Origin: Gemmatimonadota bacterium
GTDB taxonomy: Bacteria; Latescibacterota; UBA2968; UBA8231
Assembly: GCA_018660835.1 (NCBI GenBank)
Contig: JABJJN010000053.1
Location: 186,001 to 250,000 of the forward strand
Direction: 5' to 3'
DNA: 64,000 nt
Of this stretch, positions 61,094 to 64,000 are shown in pieces; the stretch's first letter is position 1, and every line of letters starts with the position of its first letter. The notes beneath the pieces are model-generated. The model saw only the letters and a program-made list of their open reading frames with translations, searched no databases and was not told where the DNA came from. The translations under genes and the position numbers were made by a program.

Positions 61094-62616
61094 CATCCAT
61101 TGATTGGGCTGTCATTGTCGTCTACCTGACTGCCACGATCTCCATGGGTGCGTGGCTGAGTCGTAAGCAAGACAACCTTGAAGACTACTACCTTGGGGGG
61201 CGTGGTATCCCCTGGTGGGCGGCGCTGCTGTCGATGGCAGCCACTGAGGCCAGTGCAGCGACCTTCCTGGGAGCACCTGAGCAAGGTCTCACACGAGACC
61301 TGACGTATCTGCAATTCTCCATCGGCACCGTTGCAGCACGCTTCGTGCTGGCATCGGTGTTCATTGCCGCCTTCTATCGGCTTCGTGTCTTTACGGTCTA
61401 TGGTTACCTGACGACCAGATTCGGGCCGCCGACACAAGGCACGATGGCCGCCGTGTTCCTTGTGGGCCGATTGTTTGCCAGCGGTGCGCGTCTGTTCATC
61501 GCCGCCATCGCCATCGAGGTGGCTACCGGGCTTGATATGCGCATGTGTATCGTGCTGCTGGGTGTCGTCGCCATCGCCTACACCCTCTTCGGCGGGATCA
61601 AGGCAGTCATCTGGACAGACGTGCTGCAGGCGATCGTCCTCTTCGGGGGCGGGTTGATTGCCCTCGTGCATCTGTACGGCAGTACGCCGCTGTCAGGTGG
61701 TGAGATATGGGATTTCCTGGCGGCGCACGAAAAGCTTCGAGTCTTCGATCTTGACTGGCGCACCGCCGATGGGGCTCTGGCATTTCTCTACAATCCTTAC
61801 CACATCCTGCCAGCCGTCGTGGGTGGTTTCTTTCTGACCATGGCGACCCATGGCACTGATCACGACATGGTGCAGAGGTTGCTGACCTGCAATGAATCTG
61901 CAGAGGGACAACGGTCGCTGTGGGTCAGCGGCTTCGTCAGCGTCGGGGTCACGTGCCTCTTCCTGGGTGTGGGTCTGTTGCTGTTTGTCTACATCCAACA
62001 CCTGGCTCCATCTCATCACATGGCGCAGCGAGCGACCGAGCTTGCAGCCCAGGGACGCAACGGACACGTCTTCCTCTACTACATCGTCGACGTTCTCCCC
62101 GTCGGTGTGGGAGGGCTCGTGCTTGCCGCCGTGTTTGCAGCGGCCATGTCGAGTCTGGATTCGGCCCTAAGTGCGATGAGTGCGACCTTCGTCAGTGACT
62201 TCTATCAGCCTTTCTTCCGACCAGGTGCTGGCCAGCGTCACTATCTACGTGTCGGTCGCTGGGCGACGGCGGTCGCCGGTGTCCTGCTGATTGGGGTGGC
62301 ACTGCTTGTCGTCCACTACTACGATGCCAATCCCGAGACAGATCTCTTGTCGATCGCCCTCGGGATCATGACCTTCTTCTATGGGGCGCTGCTCGGTATC
62401 TTTCTTCTCGGCTTCATGACGACAGGCAGAGGCAATACCCTCAGCAATGCCTTGGGTGCTGTCGCGAGTGTCGTCGTCGTGCTGTTGATCAAGAACTCAA
62501 CGGCAGTCGGTTGGCCATGGTTCATCGTCATCGGCACCCTTGTCGCCTTCGGCATTGCCTTTGTCGGTCGGACGGCGGCCTCCTTCGTCTCTCAGACCAA
62601 GCCAGAAGCTGGATGA
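61090..62616 (+). CDS. solute:sodium symporter (SSS family)
   Basis: 508 residues, about 13-14 membrane helices. DYYLGGRGIPWWAALLSMAATEASAATFLGAPE is the SSS signature at the N-terminus, then LFGGIKAVIWTDVLQAIVLFGG and AAAMSSLDSALSAMSATFVSDFYQPF. Coupled by ATGA to the sugar-acid dehydratase upstream and to the DsbD gene downstream. It probably imports the sugar acid or sugar used by that enzyme with Na+. Confidence 0.93.
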   Translation: MTSIDWAVIVVYLTATISMGAWLSRKQDNLEDYYLGGRGIPWWAALLSMAATEASAATFLGAPEQGLTRDLTYLQFSIGTVAARFVLASVFIAAFYRLRVFTVYGYLTTRFGPPTQGTMAAVFLVGRLFASGARLFIAAIAIEVATGLDMRMCIVLLGVVAIAYTLFGGIKAVIWTDVLQAIVLFGGGLIALVHLYGSTPLSGGEIWDFLAAHEKLRVFDLDWRTADGALAFLYNPYHILPAVVGGFFLTMATHGTDHDMVQRLLTCNESAEGQRSLWVSGFVSVGVTCLFLGVGLLLFVYIQHLAPSHHMAQRATELAAQGRNGHVFLYYIVDVLPVGVGGLVLAAVFAAAMSSLDSALSAMSATFVSDFYQPFFRPGAGQRHYLRVGRWATAVAGVLLIGVALLVVHYYDANPETDLLSIALGIMTFFYGALLGIFLLGFMTTGRGNTLSNALGAVASVVVVLLIKNSTAVGWPWFIVIGTLVAFGIAFVGRTAASFVSQTKPEAG

Positions 62617-64000
62617 ACCGCAGTTATCGAAGATGTCTCAACCTCTTCATCCTCGCAGCGGGTTTGTTTGCCTCCGTCTGTCAGGCCGAGTCTGCGCGTT
62701 CTGGGTCAGGGTTTCAAGGTGAGTCACGATTCGATCGCCATCCCGTGCAGGCGCGCCTGGTTCTGAACAAGAGTGATCCACTTGCGGGAGGGCCCTTCAC
62801 GGCTGCCATTGTCCTGCAGATGGATGACCACTGGCACACCTATTGGGAATTCAGTGGCGATGCCGGTTTGCCGACGAAACTCGAGTGGCAACTGCCCCAG
62901 GGGGTCGAAGCGGGCCCCCTGCAGTGGGCGGGGCCGACGCGCTACACCGAGTCTGGCGATCTGACAGTTTTTGGCTACGCAGATCAGGTGGTGCTGCTGA
63001 CACCGCTGACCGTGGATGGCGACGCTGCGCGGTCGCATGATGTTGATCTGACCGTAAGGGTTTCGTGGTTGGTGTGTGCGGAGATCTGCATTCCAGGAGA
63101 TACGACGCTCAGTGTCGGACTCGATCAATTGACATCTGATCATGTCGATGCCGATCTCATCGACGACGCTCGCCAGCATCTGATCCAACCATGGACAGCC
63201 GCGGACGATGCGCGAGTCTCATTGGCCGCCACCGTGCGCGTGACCGACGCAGGACACCTCGATGTGGTGGTGGAACTCGAGAGCCCGGATGTCGGCGGCG
63301 GCTTGCCGGATCTGTATCCCACGGAACCGGCTGGAACCTATGTTGAGGAAAATGCACGTCAGGCGGCAGCCACCGGTGCACGAGTGCAATTCCGTGTTGT
63401 GCCCTATGCGGGAGAGTCGCAGCCGACAGCGATGGACGTCGTCGTCGCCGTCGCTGATGCACAGGGGCAGATTCAGTATAGGCGAACCGAAATAGAGCTG
63501 ACGCCTTCCTCTTCGGTCGATCTGTTCGCCACCGACTATTCTCAGAATGAGTCCGAGCGCTCGTTGTGGGTCTATCTCCTGATGGCTCTGGTTGGGGGGA
63601 TGATCCTCAATCTGATGCCGTGTGTCTTGCCCGTCATCTCGCTGAAGGTCATGTCCCTTGTGTCGCAGGCGGGGGAGGCACCCGAGCGGATCCGCCGTCA
63701 CGGCATCGCTTTCTGTGCCGGCGTGGTGACGACGTTCCTGCTGTTGGCCTTCGTCGTGATCGCCATCAAGTCAACGGGCGAGTTGATTGGTTGGGGCTTT
63801 CAGTTTCAGTCACCCCTTTTTGTGATCGGCCTGGCGAGTCTGGTCTTCGTGCTTGGTCTGAGTCTCTTCGGCGTATTGTCGGTGCGTCTACCTGGCGAGA
63901 CGGGCAGACTCGGGGTGATGGCAGAGCAGAAGGGGATTGCCGGTAGTTTCGCCAATGGTATTCTTGCCACAATTCTGGCGACCCCCTGCACAGCACCATT
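62613..64000 (+). CDS. DsbD-type thiol:disulfide interchange protein, C-terminal part beyond the window edge
   Basis: 462 codons are visible. The frame stays open to base 64000. Signal peptide (about 1-28, LFILAAGLFASVCQAES), then a periplasmic DsbD-alpha-like domain (about 40-310): HWHTYWEFSGDAGLPTKLEW and SWLVCAEICIPGD with a Cys pair. The membrane electron-transfer domain begins near residue 318 with NLMPCVLPVISLKVM and reaches ATPCTAP, which carry the two redox cysteines of the DsbD membrane domain. It moves electrons from the cytoplasm to periplasmic thiols. ATG in a 4-bp overlap with the symporter gene. Confidence 0.9.
   Translation, partial: MNRSYRRCLNLFILAAGLFASVCQAESARSGSGFQGESRFDRHPVQARLVLNKSDPLAGGPFTAAIVLQMDDHWHTYWEFSGDAGLPTKLEWQLPQGVEAGPLQWAGPTRYTESGDLTVFGYADQVVLLTPLTVDGDAARSHDVDLTVRVSWLVCAEICIPGDTTLSVGLDQLTSDHVDADLIDDARQHLIQPWTAADDARVSLAATVRVTDAGHLDVVVELESPDVGGGLPDLYPTEPAGTYVEENARQAAATGARVQFRVVPYAGESQPTAMDVVVAVADAQGQIQYRRTEIELTPSSSVDLFATDYSQNESERSLWVYLLMALVGGMILNLMPCVLPVISLKVMSLVSQAGEAPERIRRHGIAFCAGVVTTFLLLAFVVIAIKSTGELIGWGFQFQSPLFVIGLASLVFVLGLSLFGVLSVRLPGETGRLGVMAEQKGIAGSFANGILATILATPCTAP

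Noticed and set aside
1..64000. Mobile elements, CRISPR arrays, rRNA and tRNA genes
   Set aside because: I saw no transposase or integrase motif, no regularly spaced repeats of CRISPR length, and no tRNA-like or rRNA-like segment in the intergenic gaps.

Overview
This 64 kb window carries 56 protein-coding genes (54 complete, one cut at each edge) and no rRNA, tRNA, CRISPR array, transposase or phage gene that I can recognise. Gene density is very high: most co-directional genes overlap by 1-8 bp, GTG and TTG starts are common, and several convergent pairs are only 1-18 bp apart. An LptE-type LPS-assembly lipoprotein, several lipobox lipoproteins and a DsbD-type protein indicate a diderm (Gram-negative) bacterium. 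The mix of four phytanoyl-CoA-dioxygenase (PhyH) paralogues, two Gfo/Idh oxidoreductases, a sugar-acid dehydratase-like enzyme, solute:sodium symporters, a GHL10-type hydrolase and a corrinoid methyltransferase operon resembles uncultivated heterotrophs such as Latescibacterota or Poribacteria. That placement is an inference from gene content and was not tested by phylogeny.

Layout. 1-3.4 kb (minus): EamA transporter (cut by the edge), endonuclease/exonuclease/phosphatase protein, PhyH, and a divergent dihydroorotate-dehydrogenase homologue. 3.7-5.6 kb (plus): a YtrA-type GntR regulator with an ABC ATPase and permease. 5.6-13.7 kb (minus): an apparent six-gene catabolic operon (DapA-type aldolase, deacetylase-like protein, ABC exporter, Gfo/Idh, beta-helix protein, FGGY kinase). 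13.9-15.9 kb (plus): M24 peptidase and atypical acyltransferase. 16-18.7 kb (minus): adk, TPR protein, DusB, lipoprotein. 18.9-20 kb (plus): a secreted CBM9-like protein.

20-31.4 kb is one long minus-strand run: lipA, an APH-fold kinase, a GHL10 hydrolase, then a compact corrinoid one-carbon module (internally duplicated unknown protein, UroD/MtaA-type methyltransferase, corrinoid protein, small Cys/His protein, RACo-like reductive activator, homocysteine methyltransferase, 'virulence factor'-domain protein), ending with mnmG. The natural reading is transfer of a methyl group from an unknown donor through the corrinoid protein to homocysteine or folate, with the RACo-like protein reactivating oxidised cobalamin.

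31.6-36.2 kb is an envelope block: an S41 peptidase diverges from an M23 peptidase / FlgT-C-like / LptE set. The M23 gene has a perfect consensus promoter and a leader whose hairpins can be drawn in two mutually exclusive ways. 36.2-45.9 kb holds an M20 peptidase, gamma-glutamyltransferase, lactonase, three PhyH proteins, a six-hairpin glycosidase-like protein and an unknown carbohydrate-associated protein. 45.9-55.5 kb (minus) holds GH4, Gfo/Idh, NhaC, a symporter, glutamate dehydrogenase, a tandem NTF2-like protein and a HEAT-repeat lipoprotein. 55.9-64 kb holds CvpA, a RarA-methyltransferase fusion, then a plus-strand set of epimerase, sugar-acid dehydratase, symporter and DsbD (cut by the edge).

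The items I would follow first are the corrinoid operon with its duplicated CGxDHPL protein, the two divergent PhyH proteins whose iron-binding HxD motif reads HxG, and the structured leader before the M23 gene.
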